Origin: CAYGAW01 sp964347945
Lineage (GTDB): Bacteria > Chloroflexota > Anaerolineae > UBA7937 > B3-Chlor
DNA length: 27,911 bases
Direction of reading: 5' to 3'
Assembly (NCBI GenBank): GCA_964347945.1
Contig: CAYGAW010000010.1
Span: forward strand, 1 to 27,911
Part shown: positions 1 through 7,689 of the stretch, piece by piece
Layout of the letters: each line of letters opens with the position of its first letter
Position numbering within the stretch: the first letter of the stretch is position 1
Made by a program: the position numbers and the translations under genes
Notes under the pieces: model-generated
Told to the model about the DNA's origin: nothing
Databases searched by the model: none
What the model saw: only the letters and a program-made list of their open reading frames with translations

Positions 1-206
1 TCGAACTCGCTGGCGGTCTGCTCGCCCAGGGCCAGCATGGCCGCAGCCATGGCAGACACCCGCCGCTCCTCCACGCTCCCAGGCAACTCCGAGGCGATGG
101 CGAAGCCGTCAACACTCACGACTGCAGAACCCATCACTCCAGGGGCTGCTGCCTGGAAACCCCTCAGCACTCCAGTCAATTCCTTGTCTAGATCCTTTGC
201 GGGCAT
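1..206 (-). CDS. Roadblock/LC7 domain protein, 3' end outside the window
   Basis: The N-terminal 68 residues of a roadblock/LC7 protein are present, and the rest lies beyond the left window edge. The ATG at 206 follows an AAGGAGA ribosome-binding site at 214-220. Visible features are the VLRGFQ helix, then GVMGSAVVSVDGFAIASELP, the usual LC7 strand-turn-strand, then a long Ala/Met-rich helix. LC7 proteins are small alpha/beta dimers that act as scaffolds or regulators of Ras-like GTPases; MglB, the MglA GAP, is the best-known bacterial case. It is a close paralogue of the protein at 1260-1637, nearly identical over most aligned residues, so the pair looks like a recent duplication flanking the V4R gene. 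It is the last visible gene of the operon that begins with the GTPase at 5061. Confidence 0.9.
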   Translation of the reverse strand, partial: MPAKDLDKELTGVLRGFQAAAPGVMGSAVVSVDGFAIASELPGSVEERRVSAMAAAMLALGEQTASEF

Positions 207-501
207 CACGTTGTCTCCTTTCCGTACAACCCTGCTTCGCTTTCATCTCGTAGCACCGGTGATCTAGAGTATGGACACCACATCGCAACAAGACCCCAGG
301 AGTCGAGTACTCCTCTTGGTCTGCGCTGAGGTGAAGTCCCGACAGCCATCCAGACCTTCGCCAACTAGCGTCGATACCCTCGATAGGGAAGGGGGCCAGT
401 CCGCTTTCGGGCAGCGACGGACGTCGATCGCGGCCGTGTCGCAGGTCGCTCACCGTCAGCTCATACCGACTGTTCCTGGGTCACCCTTAACAGGAGCCTA
501 T

Positions 502-1104
502 TCACACTTCCGCGATTTCAAAAACGCAAGCCTCTGCGCCCACTGCTGCGCACTCGATCTCGGTCACCTTCTGCGGCTTGCCCATGCCCCACTCAGCCAC
601 GGCCTTCATGATGCCAACGTCGTAATAACAAATGGGCTCATCGCTCTGCGTGCCCTCGCAATAGGGGCAGTTGTAGTAGTGCAGGATGAATTTGCCCTTC
701 CCCTCCTCAATCTTGGGTGGCACGCCGGTAATCGCCACGATACCACTCGAAACAATCTTGAATGCGGCCATTCTGCGAAGCCGGCCTGGCATCAGTCTCA
801 TAGCCATGGAGAGCGCTTGGCTGGTTAAGGTCGTCAGGCCCACGCGGATCAACTCTTCCCCTGCATAGATGAGCAGAGGCCGGGAACCTTTGTCACCGAA
901 GGCTAACCTGATGCCTCTGTTGGCGGCGCGGTAGTCCACGACGGGAACCCAAGCGTCATCATCCCTAGACGGTGGATTCTCTATGTATTGCTCCAGTCCC
1001 GCATGGCGCAGAACCAGCTTTCTCCCCTTTTCGCCAGCCACTTCTTCAATGGAGTCAAGTACCCCGGCCAGTGCCGCAGATTGGATTAGCTTCTCCTCTG
1101 ACAT
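502..1104 (-). CDS. V4R (4-vinyl reductase) domain protein
   Basis: This 200-residue protein is a stand-alone V4R domain. The ATG at 1104 is chosen over upstream in-frame codons because it follows an AAAGGGGG ribosome-binding site. The C-terminal half carries the family pattern: hydrophobic strands, then LHYYNCPYCEG (C146, C149), C159 in ICYYDVGIMKAV, and the terminal IECAAVGAEACVFEI (C185, C193). V4R domains bind small hydrophobic ligands or metals and often serve as sensory inputs. The paired C146/C149 could bind a metal, but that is inference. It sits between two near-identical LC7 genes in the MglA-like operon, so it is most plausibly a ligand-sensing partner of the LC7/GTPase module. No catalytic role can be assigned. 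Confidence 0.88.
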   Translation of the reverse strand: MSEEKLIQSAALAGVLDSIEEVAGEKGRKLVLRHAGLEQYIENPPSRDDDAWVPVVDYRAANRGIRLAFGDKGSRPLLIYAGEELIRVGLTTLTSQALSMAMRLMPGRLRRMAAFKIVSSGIVAITGVPPKIEEGKGKFILHYYNCPYCEGTQSDEPICYYDVGIMKAVAEWGMGKPQKVTEIECAAVGAEACVFEIAEV

Positions 1105-1211
1105 CCCAATTACCCCCTTTCTGACCAATATGTCAGACCTCTCGGGAGCAAGAGCTTCACCACAGCGCACCAGGGAGAGTCCCTGCGCTATACTCCGATC
1201 CCGAAGCGTCG

Positions 1212-1244
1212 ACGAGCGCCGCGATTCCTAGGGGCCGCGCTCGT
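1212..1244. repeat. Inverted repeat between LC7 and V4R genes
   Basis: ACGAGCGC at 1212-1219 pairs perfectly with GCGCTCGT at 1237-1244 (8 bp, 17-nt loop). It lies in the gap after the LC7 stop (1260) and before the V4R start (1104). There is no T-run on the minus strand, so it is more likely an intercistronic RNA hairpin than an intrinsic terminator. Confidence 0.35.
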
Positions 1245-1259
1245 GCTCACCCTTCACTA

Positions 1260-1637
1260 TTAAGCCATGGCCTCCTTCACCGATTCTGCAGTACGGCCCA
1301 TTTGCAGAAAGATGAGTCCTAGCTTGGCATCCTTCCCGGCTATCGCCGCCAGCACCGCCTCTGGCCCCGCGGAAGTAACGATGGTATATCCATCTGCTCC
1401 CTCCACGAACACCCTCTCCAGACCACCATGCTCGAACTCGTTGGCCGTCTGCTCCCCCAGGGCCAGCATGGCAGCAGCCATGGCAGACACCCGCCGCTCC
1501 TCCACGCTCCCGGGTAGCTCCGACGCGATGGTGAAACCATCAACACTCACCACCGCCGAGCCCATCACCCCAGGCGCTGCTCCCTGGAAACCCCTCAACA
1601 CCTCTGTCAGCGCTTTTCCGATGTCCTTCTCTGCCAT
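1260..1637 (-). CDS. Roadblock/LC7 domain protein
   Basis: A 125-residue LC7 protein. The ATG at 1637 is preferred to the TTG six bases upstream because the AGGAAGGAG ribosome-binding site is correctly spaced only from the ATG. The sequence has the LC7 core GVMGSAVVSVDGFTIASELP near residues 22-41, an Ala/Met-rich central helix with LGEQTANEFEHGG, then the strands VFVEGADGYTIVTSAGPEAVL and a C-terminal segment LGLIFLQMGRTAESV. It is about 84% identical at nucleotide level to the truncated gene at 1-206 and more distantly like the gene at 2142-2516. Its place in a run of LC7 genes downstream of an MglA-like GTPase suggests a role in a GTPase-regulating or scaffolding complex. Confidence 0.93.
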   Translation of the reverse strand: MAEKDIGKALTEVLRGFQGAAPGVMGSAVVSVDGFTIASELPGSVEERRVSAMAAAMLALGEQTANEFEHGGLERVFVEGADGYTIVTSAGPEAVLAAIAGKDAKLGLIFLQMGRTAESVKEAMA

Positions 1638-1671
1638 CTGCAATCTCTCCTTCCTAGTGTCTTGTCACAAG

Positions 1672-1693
1672 GGGCCTGTGCCTTGACAGGCCC
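1672..1693. repeat. Intercistronic hairpin between two LC7 genes
   Basis: GGGCCTGT at 1672-1679 and ACAGGCCC at 1686-1693 form a perfect 8-bp stem with a 6-nt loop. It lies between the LC7 stop at 1717 and the next LC7 start at 1637. The minus strand shows no T-run after it, so it could tune mRNA stability or termination only weakly. Confidence 0.4.
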
Positions 1694-1716
1694 AAGAGTC
1701 TCACAGTGTCCCGCCC

Positions 1717-2100
1717 CTAAGTTGCCGACAGCCGCTTCCATACCTGCTTGATCTGCTTTAGAGCCCGATTGGTCAGCCGCCGGTACGTCTGATAAGGTGG
1801 CGCGATGACCGCCAGTATCAGCTCTTCATCCCCAGCCACCAGATACCGACAGATCAGCCTCATCTTGTCCCCTTGGACTATCGAAACCTCATCTATCTCA
1901 TCCAACCCGATCTGCTCCCTGGCTTGCTGGATCGTGTTCTTCACCAACGCCACCATCGCCGCGATGGTATCGTTGTCGAACGGAGACGCCACCACCGCCA
2001 CCGGCAAACCATCAGCGCTCACCAATACCGAGGCCTTGAAATGCCCCTCTTCGTTCATCGCTCGCAGGATCCGAAGCAAGGACGCTTCCTCTCTACTCAC
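1717..2100 (-). CDS. Roadblock/LC7-like protein, divergent
   Basis: A 127-residue protein beginning with GTG at 2100, supported by a GAGGTGA ribosome-binding site seven bases upstream. The N-terminal helix is followed by FKASVLVSADGLPVAVVASP, which fits the LC7 strand pattern, then an Ala/Met/Val helix. Next come the strands EVSIVQGDKMRLICRYLVAG and EELILAVIAPP, and a basic C-terminal helix RRLTNRALKQIKQVWKRL. It is much more divergent from its neighbours than they are from one another, and the basic tail is not seen in the other copies. It is an operon member with a short gap to its upstream neighbour. It is probably a regulator or scaffold of the linked GTPase; the exact partner is unknown. 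Confidence 0.82.
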   Translation of the reverse strand: MSREEASLLRILRAMNEEGHFKASVLVSADGLPVAVVASPFDNDTIAAMVALVKNTIQQAREQIGLDEIDEVSIVQGDKMRLICRYLVAGDEELILAVIAPPYQTYRRLTNRALKQIKQVWKRLSAT

Positions 2101-2141
2101 AACCCCTTCACCTCTATCATCAATTGTCTAGCAGCCTGCCT

Positions 2142-2516
2142 TTAATATAGTAGGGTGCTGACTTTCCCCGCTGCCTCCTTCATGGCCACGAATAGCAGCC
2201 CCAACACGATCCCCTTCTCTGCAACAGCCGCCAAAACTGCGCTGGGCCCGGCGTTCACCATCGCTATGTAGCTGTCCTTCCCCTCCACCAGAACCCGCTC
2301 CACATCGCTGGAACCCAACTCTCCAGTCGCCTCCTGTCCCATGGTCAGCATCGCCATGGCCATCAACGTTACCTTCTTCTCGTAGTTCTCATCTGGTAGC
2401 TCCGAGGCCACCACAAAACCATCGGCCGTCACAACCGCTGAACCCACCACATACGGTGAAACCTTTCGTAAACCCCGGAGCGCCTCCTCCAACTGTCGGT
2501 CGATTTCCTCAGCCAT
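2142..2516 (-). CDS. Roadblock/LC7 domain protein
   Basis: A 124-residue LC7 protein. The ATG at 2516 has an AGGAG box ten bases upstream, whereas the more upstream in-frame ATG at 2540 has no site. The core reads YVVGSAVVTADGFVVASELP, followed by KVTLMAMAMLTMGQEATGEL and VLVEGKDSYIAMVNAGPSAVL, the classical order of the domain. It resembles the proteins at 1260-1637 and 1-206 across its length, so these three form a sub-group distinct from the copies at 1717-2100 and 2557-3060. LC7 domains normally dimerise, and several sub-groups in one operon would allow mixed assemblies. Confidence 0.92.
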   Translation of the reverse strand: MAEEIDRQLEEALRGLRKVSPYVVGSAVVTADGFVVASELPDENYEKKVTLMAMAMLTMGQEATGELGSSDVERVLVEGKDSYIAMVNAGPSAVLAAVAEKGIVLGLLFVAMKEAAGKVSTLLY

Positions 2517-2556
2517 TACAACACAACTCCTAGTCTCCACGCCCCTACTTCACCCC

Positions 2557-3060
2557 TCATGTCTCCCCCGGGAACAAGGCATCCAGTTCGCCAGCCAGCG
2601 ACTCGCCGAACTCAGCGTCTATCAGATCCTCGACGGACTGCTCCATGGCCCGGTCCCGAGCCTCATGGACGATGTCGAGCAGCTCCTTTGTGGCTTCCTG
2701 GGCCAGCAGCCTTACCAGCCCAGGCTTGGCGCTGCTCCCGAAGGCAATCGTGAGAAGAAACCCATCACCCACAGCCGAGGTATAGACACTGTGCTCACGC
2801 CCTTCAAAGAAGAGTTGTTCGAATGCTCCCGCCTGCCCCAACAACTTGGCCATGGCCACCGTCGCCGCAAAGCTGCCTGCAGCCAACGTCGACAGCGCCA
2901 TCCTATCCTTGTCAGTCAGCCTCCCTACCTGCCCAAACGGCTGCCCCTCAGCGTTGGCGAACAGTACTGCCACCCCCTTGCTCTTGCTCAGTAGGTTCCC
3001 AAGACACTCCTCTATCCTTGTCAGGTGCTCCTCACCAAAACTGACTCTACCCTCAGTCAT
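2557..3060 (-). CDS. LC7-like protein with C-terminal helical extension
   Basis: A 167-residue protein whose ATG at 3060 follows a GGAGG box nine bases upstream and overlaps the 3' end of the PilZ gene by eight bases, implying translational coupling. Residues 13-120 look like a roadblock/LC7 fold (GVAVLFANAEGQPFGQVG, an Ala-rich helix, then LFFEGREHSVYTSAVGDGFL and LTIAFG). Residues 120-167 are an acidic helical tail ending in GESLAGELDALFPGE. The gene at 7690-8202 has the same architecture and a matching tail, and likewise neighbours a GTPase in the sister operon. The tail may mediate a partner contact specific to this sub-group; that is inference. Confidence 0.85.
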   Translation of the reverse strand: MTEGRVSFGEEHLTRIEECLGNLLSKSKGVAVLFANAEGQPFGQVGRLTDKDRMALSTLAAGSFAATVAMAKLLGQAGAFEQLFFEGREHSVYTSAVGDGFLLTIAFGSSAKPGLVRLLAQEATKELLDIVHEARDRAMEQSVEDLIDAEFGESLAGELDALFPGET

Positions 3061-3412
3061 CTACCCCGACCTCCTCCCTGCGACGCTGCTCTATCTCCTG
3101 AGCAATGGTGGCCAGATCCCCCTCCGTGATCTCGGTGAAGGCTACCCCCACACGGCAACTCCCAGAAGCCAGAATCTTGCTGTACACTACCCGCCCCATC
3201 GCTTCCAGAATCTGGTCAGCGCTGACCATCTTGATCTCCAGCTGCACTCCCTCGCCCAAAGGATGAGCCATCTCCAACACGAGGCCCCCCTCACTCAGGT
3301 CGAGGGTGCGCGCCATTCCCATCTCGTCCGTTTCCCCTCGCTCGTCGACGACCTTATATGAGACCAAGTGCTCAGCGAGGACGCGGGGTGTCTTTCTCCG
3401 CTCTTCTTTCAT
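3053..3412 (-). CDS. PilZ domain protein (candidate c-di-GMP receptor)
   Basis: A 119-residue single-domain PilZ protein. The ATG at 3412 is chosen because an AGGAG box lies eight bases upstream; the longer in-frame extension has no site. The two c-di-GMP-binding signatures are present: the RxxxR element near the N-terminus (R6 and R10 in EERRKTPR) and D38-L-S-E-G-G43, matching the [D/N]xSxxG motif. The following beta-barrel strands (LVLEMAHPL, VQLEIKMVS, GRVVYSKIL, CRVGVAFTEI) fit the family. It would couple cellular c-di-GMP level to the GTPase/LC7 module encoded around it. It lies 252 bases downstream of the DUF4388 gene and overlaps the next LC7 gene. Confidence 0.92.
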   Translation of the reverse strand: MKEERRKTPRVLAEHLVSYKVVDERGETDEMGMARTLDLSEGGLVLEMAHPLGEGVQLEIKMVSADQILEAMGRVVYSKILASGSCRVGVAFTEITEGDLATIAQEIEQRRREEVGVDD

Positions 3413-3664
3413 GGTTGTTGCTCCTAGCAGGCAAGTATCCATTTGATAGGCGAAACGCTGCCCACACCAGGCGACGGAATCTGACCGACGCCGTCAATTC
3501 ATCGTCTTCTCCGATCGGCAACTCCGCTATCGAGGGCAACCGCGCACCTCAGCCTTCAGCGGCAGGCCTCGATTCGAGGTCGTCCTCACCGTTCGGAAAG
3601 CCACATCCATTCGTACACCTCAAATCCGCACCACCACAAACGCCGGTGCCTTCCTGCCAAGAGG

Positions 3665-4456
3665 TCACTTCCCTCCGTTTGCCTCGTCTTCTTCAAGCAT
3701 CATAGCTTCCCTAAGCTCTTCCGCTTGCTCATCGAGTTGCTCATTGAGGCTCTCCCGATAGACCTCTAACAACAATTCTCTGATCTCCCGTCGAGCTTCG
3801 TCAGTGACGAACGGAGGCAGGCTCGCAGCGCTGGCTTGCAGGACGGCCTGGTCCGGGCTCAAGCCATGGTCCAGACCCATCCTGAATAGAGCATCAGCCA
3901 GGGCCTTCAGATGCGCAGCTCTATCCACTTCCTCAGCGGTATCAGGAGAGCTACTTACTCGCGTCATATCTTCGGCGGCTTCTGCTTCCCCTTCCTGAAC
4001 AGCTTTGTTGCCCTCGTGAGCGTGCACCTCCTCCTCTATACTCTCCATGTCCTTGTTTCTTCGTTGTGTGGTCGAGCCCATCTCACTCTCTCCGCTTGCC
4101 GGCGGGCTCTCCCACAGTATCTCCTGGTCCTCATGGCCGCCCAGCGCCGCTCTCTCATCAAGTCGCTGCATTCCTTGGAGGAGGAGCTCTGACCATCCAG
4201 CGCTTACAGTTCTCTTGGGGGAGGGAACATCCCGCTCCAACTCGAACACCCCATCTTCCCATCCTAGCACTTCCTGTATGACCTGCTCTCCCTCTAGCGA
4301 CTCCAGACTCATGTGCACAATGTTCCCATCTTGGAAGAATATGATAGCCTCTCTGTCCTCATGTCTGATCACCAACCGAGCCTGGTTCATCTGATTGCAA
4401 TTGACAGCGATGATGCTGGTCAGATCCATGTCCCTCAAATCGCCCTTGACCACCAC
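3665..4456 (-). CDS. DUF4388 (PATAN) protein with acidic linker and helical C-terminus
   Basis: A 263-residue protein starting at a GTG (4456, possibly 4453) with an AGGAGA box seven bases upstream. Residues 1-95 are a DUF4388/PATAN domain: GDLRDMDLTSIIAVNCNQMNQ, strands LVIRHEDREAIIFFQDGNIV, then a helix and the WEDGVFELERDVP hairpin. Residues about 100-180 are hydrophilic and strongly acidic, probably disordered, and residues 180-263 are helical and acidic. The DUF4388 part is roughly half identical to the central domain of the REC fusion at 11458-12522, so the two operons share this component. DUF4388 proteins occur with two-component and MglA/LC7 systems as likely interaction modules. The domain assignment is firm; the role is inferred from context. 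Confidence 0.88.
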   Translation of the reverse strand: MVVKGDLRDMDLTSIIAVNCNQMNQARLVIRHEDREAIIFFQDGNIVHMSLESLEGEQVIQEVLGWEDGVFELERDVPSPKRTVSAGWSELLLQGMQRLDERAALGGHEDQEILWESPPASGESEMGSTTQRRNKDMESIEEEVHAHEGNKAVQEGEAEAAEDMTRVSSSPDTAEEVDRAAHLKALADALFRMGLDHGLSPDQAVLQASAASLPPFVTDEARREIRELLLEVYRESLNEQLDEQAEELREAMMLEEDEANGGK

Positions 4457-4485
4457 GCGATTGTCTCCTGTGCGGGATTGACCGG

Positions 4486-5061
4486 CTAGAATATCCTACC
4501 GACGACTAGATTGATGATCATCTTCAAGGTTTCGAAAACCCCTACCCCTTCCGTCGCCACCGAACCCAAGCAGGGCATGTCGTCCTGCCGAAGGCGACTC
4601 CTCAGGTTTTCCGGAGGCAGGGCATCAGGCAGGTCTTGCTTGTTGCACTGCAGGACAATGGGATAGTCGGTCACCCGGTGCCCCATATTTGAGAGATGCG
4701 TGGCTAGGCTCCCCATGAGATCTGAGTTGTCGCGGAGCCGGTCAGCTTGTGAGTCGGCCACGAATACGACCCCATCCGCTCCCTCCAACACCAGCTTCCG
4801 GCTAGCCGTGTAGATGACCTGCCCGGGGACCGTGTAAAGATTGAACTTTGGCTTGAGTCCCCTGATTCTTCCCAACTCCAACTGCAAGAAGTCGAAGAAC
4901 AGAGTGCGGTCCCCGTGGGTCTTGAGCGATACCAGTTCGCTCCGAAGCTTGGGATCGATGTTGGCGTGAATGTATTCGAGATTGGTGGTCTTCCCGCTCA
5001 GGGAAGGCCCGTAGTAGACTACCTTGAGATTCAGCTCTCCTAGCTTCCGATTGATGAACAC
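4486..5061 (-). CDS. MglA-like Ras-family small GTPase (operon A)
   Basis: A 191-residue GTPase. The GTG at 5061 is chosen over the ATG at 5127 because a GAGG box lies ten bases upstream and the protein then begins MFIN, exactly like its paralogue at 7079-7675. Motifs: P-loop GPSLSGKT at residues 18-25; T77-V-P-G-Q81 in place of the usual DxxGQ, as in Myxococcus MglA; N140-K-Q-D143 for guanine; and a G5-like SVATEG near the C-terminus. MglA GTPases set cell polarity and motility and are controlled by MglB, an LC7 protein. Here the GTPase heads an operon of DUF4388, PilZ, LC7 and V4R genes. No lipidation motif is seen, so it is cytoplasmic or recruited by partners. Confidence 0.95.
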   Translation of the reverse strand: MFINRKLGELNLKVVYYGPSLSGKTTNLEYIHANIDPKLRSELVSLKTHGDRTLFFDFLQLELGRIRGLKPKFNLYTVPGQVIYTASRKLVLEGADGVVFVADSQADRLRDNSDLMGSLATHLSNMGHRVTDYPIVLQCNKQDLPDALPPENLRSRLRQDDMPCLGSVATEGVGVFETLKMIINLVVGRIF

Positions 5062-5732
5062 CTGGCATCTTCCTCGGTGCAAAGATCCCGCGATGCCCGC
5101 GGTCACCTTCTCTGATGGCAGCGTCATTGGCCTTGGATGGGCAACCTGCCCAGCTAGTGCTTCGAACCTGCGACCGGAACAGTCAGCGCGGTACTAATGC
5201 CACGATGCGCTTGCGAGTCTATCTCCAACGATCAATCAGCGGCTTTGGCTCACTCCTGCATGCTCGCTACCACTGAGACCCGGCGCCGATAGCTGGCGGT
5301 CATTCGCAGGAGATTGGGTCCTCTTTCGTTGCACCCGATCTGCACCTGCAGGCTATCCGGTTGCATTGCTACTCTGAGTCAAGAAGAACCGGCGCTCAAC
5401 GGTCTCGACACGTCGCCAAACGGCCAATTTCCTTCAACGTCATCCTGGCGTTCCTGTGGTAGAGCCTTCCTCACGCTTGGCCACTCAGAGTCCACAAAAA
5501 AAGGACACGTCGCCTGCCGCGCTGGCATGGGAGTGCCCGACCATCACTCCGACGACCCCTCCGACCCCTATCCTCTGGAACCTTGCATCAGGTTTGGCGC
5601 CCACCCCGATTGATGATCAAGGATGTGGCGAAGCCCACAGGCACTCAGCATCCTCTCCCGATGTCAAGGGTCCTCAACCGACCCTCAATTATGCGAACTT
5701 CCCCATGTTCCCAGAGTGCCCAACCACTGTCA
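5062..5732 (-). other. Long non-coding stretch, probable leader of operon A
   Basis: No open frame here looks like a protein: the available frames are short, lack ribosome-binding sites and show biased, low-complexity composition. A strong minus-strand promoter lies at its right end, so this is probably a 5' untranslated leader of about 0.66 kb before the GTPase start, or an independent RNA. A run of seven A residues at 5496-5502 is a T7 tract on the transcribed strand, but I see no convincing stem just before it. I recognise no known riboswitch, RNase P, tmRNA or SRP RNA signature. Confidence 0.5.
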
Positions 5733-5761
5733 ATTATACTTGCAACTGGCGGCCGGGTCAA
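5733..5761 (-). promoter_or_regulatory. Sigma-70-like promoter, directed toward operon A
   Basis: On the minus strand TTGACC (5756-5761) is followed by a 17-base spacer and a perfect TATAAT (5733-5738). It points to the GTPase gene starting at 5061, with no gene in between. Confidence 0.65.
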
Positions 5762-5981
5762 TAGTACTTTGTACCCAATTCAGCAAGATCGTTCCGAGTC
5801 ACCGGCGAAAATGGGAGATCGATTGGGCCCACCCGCGAGCACTACCCGATGTGACCCCAGCGCAGGAACGTAGCCCGAGGACCCAGAGACGTCCCCAAGA
5901 CCTGCACTTCGCTTCCTAACCCGAGTCCATCATCGCCTCCTTGGTAGGCTCAGCATTGCGGTCAATTGCGTGCCTGATGGG

Positions 5982-6197
5982 CTATCCATGGTGCCCGATC
6001 GATGCCGGGGAGATGAAAAGAAGCACGGTCGCCATGTTGGCAAAGACACCGCGCATAAAGGCCTCACCGGTCACCGGTACGATCAACCTGAAGAAATGAC
6101 CCATGATCGCCATGAAGGCCGCTATCACCACGTAGGCTATTGGAGATGCAAAGTAGGCCATTGGCTCTTTCCGAGTGATGCGCATTGTGTTCTTCAT
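5982..6197 (-). pseudogene. Truncated ABC-2 type permease (GldF-like), N-terminal fragment
   Basis: The 71-residue frame begins MKNTMRITRKEPMAYFASPI and continues into a hydrophobic segment and MRGVFANMATVLLFISPA. This matches the first 65 or so residues of GldF-like ABC-2 permeases, which are normally about 240 residues or more. After FISPA the frame runs out within seven codons. The next frame reads RSGTM, resembling the family's downstream RRSGT motif, so a short deletion with a frameshift is likely. No further transmembrane segments are recognisable in 5762-5981. The start overlaps the ATPase stop in an ATGA arrangement, the relic of an intact ATPase-permease operon. Confidence 0.8.
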
Positions 6198-6830
6198 CTA
6201 GTGCAACTCCTCGTGTCGTTCCTCCCCCCCTTCATGGTCAGTTGCACGAAGATGTTCTCCAGAGTCACGGCAATCGCCCTCAGTTCGAGTAAGCCCCAGC
6301 CGCCTTCGACCGCGAGGGCAGATACCTCCGCGAGCCGATCGGCACCCACTTCGCGGGAAATCTCGACTTTGCCATCGCCCATATCCTTCACATCAGCTAC
6401 ACGCTGAAGGGGGCTGAGCACGCTCACTCCGTCAGGGACCAGGCTGTGGAGATGGACGAAAGGGCGCTGGGTCTCCTCCAACTCAGCAGCTAGTATCTCC
6501 GCCGAGTCGTCCGCCACGATCCTTCCCTCGCGGATGATCACCACCCTCTCGCAGACCTGCTCAGCTTCAGGCAGGATGTGAGTGCTGAGGATAATGGGAT
6601 GATCGCCGCTCAGGCCCTTGATCAGCTGCCGTACTTCGCGAATCTGCTTGTGATCTAGGCCTATGGTTGGTTCATCCAACGCCAGCACCTGGGGATCATG
6701 TGCCAGCGCCCGGGCCAGACCCACTCGCTGCCGATAGCCCTAGGACGGCTTGCAGATTGAGCATATTGGCATACGGGGCCATGTCGGGTGTATCCACGAG
6801 GTCCTTGAGATGAGCGCGGCCTCTCCGGAT
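6194..6830 (-). pseudogene. ABC transporter ATPase, C-terminal half (decayed)
   Basis: Codons from 6739 downward encode the end of the signature motif (GYRQRVGLARAL), Walker B with the catalytic Glu (VLALDEPTIGLD), the H-loop (STHILPEAEQV) and a C-terminal accessory domain. The codon immediately upstream of GYRQ is a TAG (6740-6742), probably derived from the Lys of the usual LSKGYRQ. Further upstream a different frame reads LVDTPDMAPYANMLNLQAVL, like the region that follows the Q-loop, up to a stop at 6831-6833. Walker A is absent, and nothing recognisable remains in 6831-7078. The gene therefore cannot make a working ATPase. It resembles the GldA-like class that pairs with ABC-2 permeases, and a permease remnant follows directly. 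Confidence 0.82.
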
Positions 6831-7078
6831 TCAGCTTCACTTGGTTTGGCCCATAGTCAAGTGCCGCGGCTGAAGAGCGCTGTCGCAGCTGAACTATTGG
6901 TGTGTGCTATCCCAAGATTGGCCTCCATCGTGTGTCACCTGCTAACCCACCAATAGAGGTGTGCGACACGATCGCTTTCCCAACCGTTCCCACTCAGTCA
7001 CAAATCAGCCCCAGCTTCGTCCCTATCGAGAGATACCCCGCAAGTGAATGTCGGCCTGCTCCTGCTGTCGTGCGCCGA

Positions 7079-7675
7079 TCAGGTGTTCTTGGGCAGCTGC
7101 CTGTGAGTTCCAGCCATAACGAGTTTGATGATGGCCTTCAACGTATCCAAGACACCGACGCCTTCTGTGGCAACCGATGAGAAGCAGACCGCTCCGCTGT
7201 GACCTAGGTCGGCCTGTAGCAGGGCCTCGGGGACCACGTCGGGCAGATCCCGTTTGTTCAACTGAAGAACCAGTGGCAAGCGGGAGGGGTCGACACCGAA
7301 CTCTCGCAGATTCTGCTCCAGGTTGCGCATGGCAGCGATGTTACTCCGGCGCATCTTCGCCTGGGAATCCGCAACAAAGACCACCCCGTCAGCGCCCCGC
7401 AGTACCAACTTGCGGCTGGCCAGATACCGGACTTGTCCGGGCACGGTGTACAGGTTGAAGCGCGGCTTCAGCCCCTCGATCTCCCCCAGTTCCAGCTGTA
7501 GGAAATCGAAGTAGATCGTGCGGTCCTCCCGTGTCTTCAGCGAGATCAGGTCCCCCCGTATCTCCGGATTGGTCTTCGAATGGACGTAGATCAGATTCGT
7601 CGTCTTACCACTCAAGGGCGGCCCATAGTATACGATCTTGACGTTGACCTCTCGTCGTTTCGGGTTGATGAACAT
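7079..7675 (-). CDS. MglA-like Ras-family small GTPase (operon B)
   Basis: A 198-residue GTPase with ATG at 7675 and a GAGGGG box upstream. It is collinear with the GTPase at 4486-5061 and clearly paralogous: MFINPKRREV, P-loop GPPLSGKT at residues 18-25, FDFLQLELGEIEGLKP in the switch region, TVPGQ (Thr replacing Asp as in MglA), VVFVADSQ, the NKRD guanine motif and SSVATEGVGV. It is the last gene of operon B, 14 bases after the LC7-like gene at 7690-8202. Having one GTPase at the head of operon A and one at the tail of operon B suggests two parallel switches, or one system that duplicated and diverged. Confidence 0.95.
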   Translation of the reverse strand: MFINPKRREVNVKIVYYGPPLSGKTTNLIYVHSKTNPEIRGDLISLKTREDRTIYFDFLQLELGEIEGLKPRFNLYTVPGQVRYLASRKLVLRGADGVVFVADSQAKMRRSNIAAMRNLEQNLREFGVDPSRLPLVLQLNKRDLPDVVPEALLQADLGHSGAVCFSSVATEGVGVLDTLKAIIKLVMAGTHRQLPKNT

Positions 7676-7689
7676 CGAGACCCCTCAGA

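Noticed and set aside
271..828. Plus-strand open frame of 185 codons
   Set aside because: It is antisense to the V4R gene, lacks a ribosome-binding site and its composition mirrors the opposite strand.
5314..5613. Plus-strand 99-codon frame in the leader of operon A
   Set aside because: No ribosome-binding site, Cys/Pro/Ser-rich random composition, and several overlapping frames of similar quality.
6740..6742. In-frame TAG in the ABC ATPase remnant, considered as recoding like the UGA of the PDO
   Set aside because: The sequence upstream of the TAG does not continue the ATPase in that frame, Walker A is missing and the partner permease is truncated, so this is decay rather than recoding.
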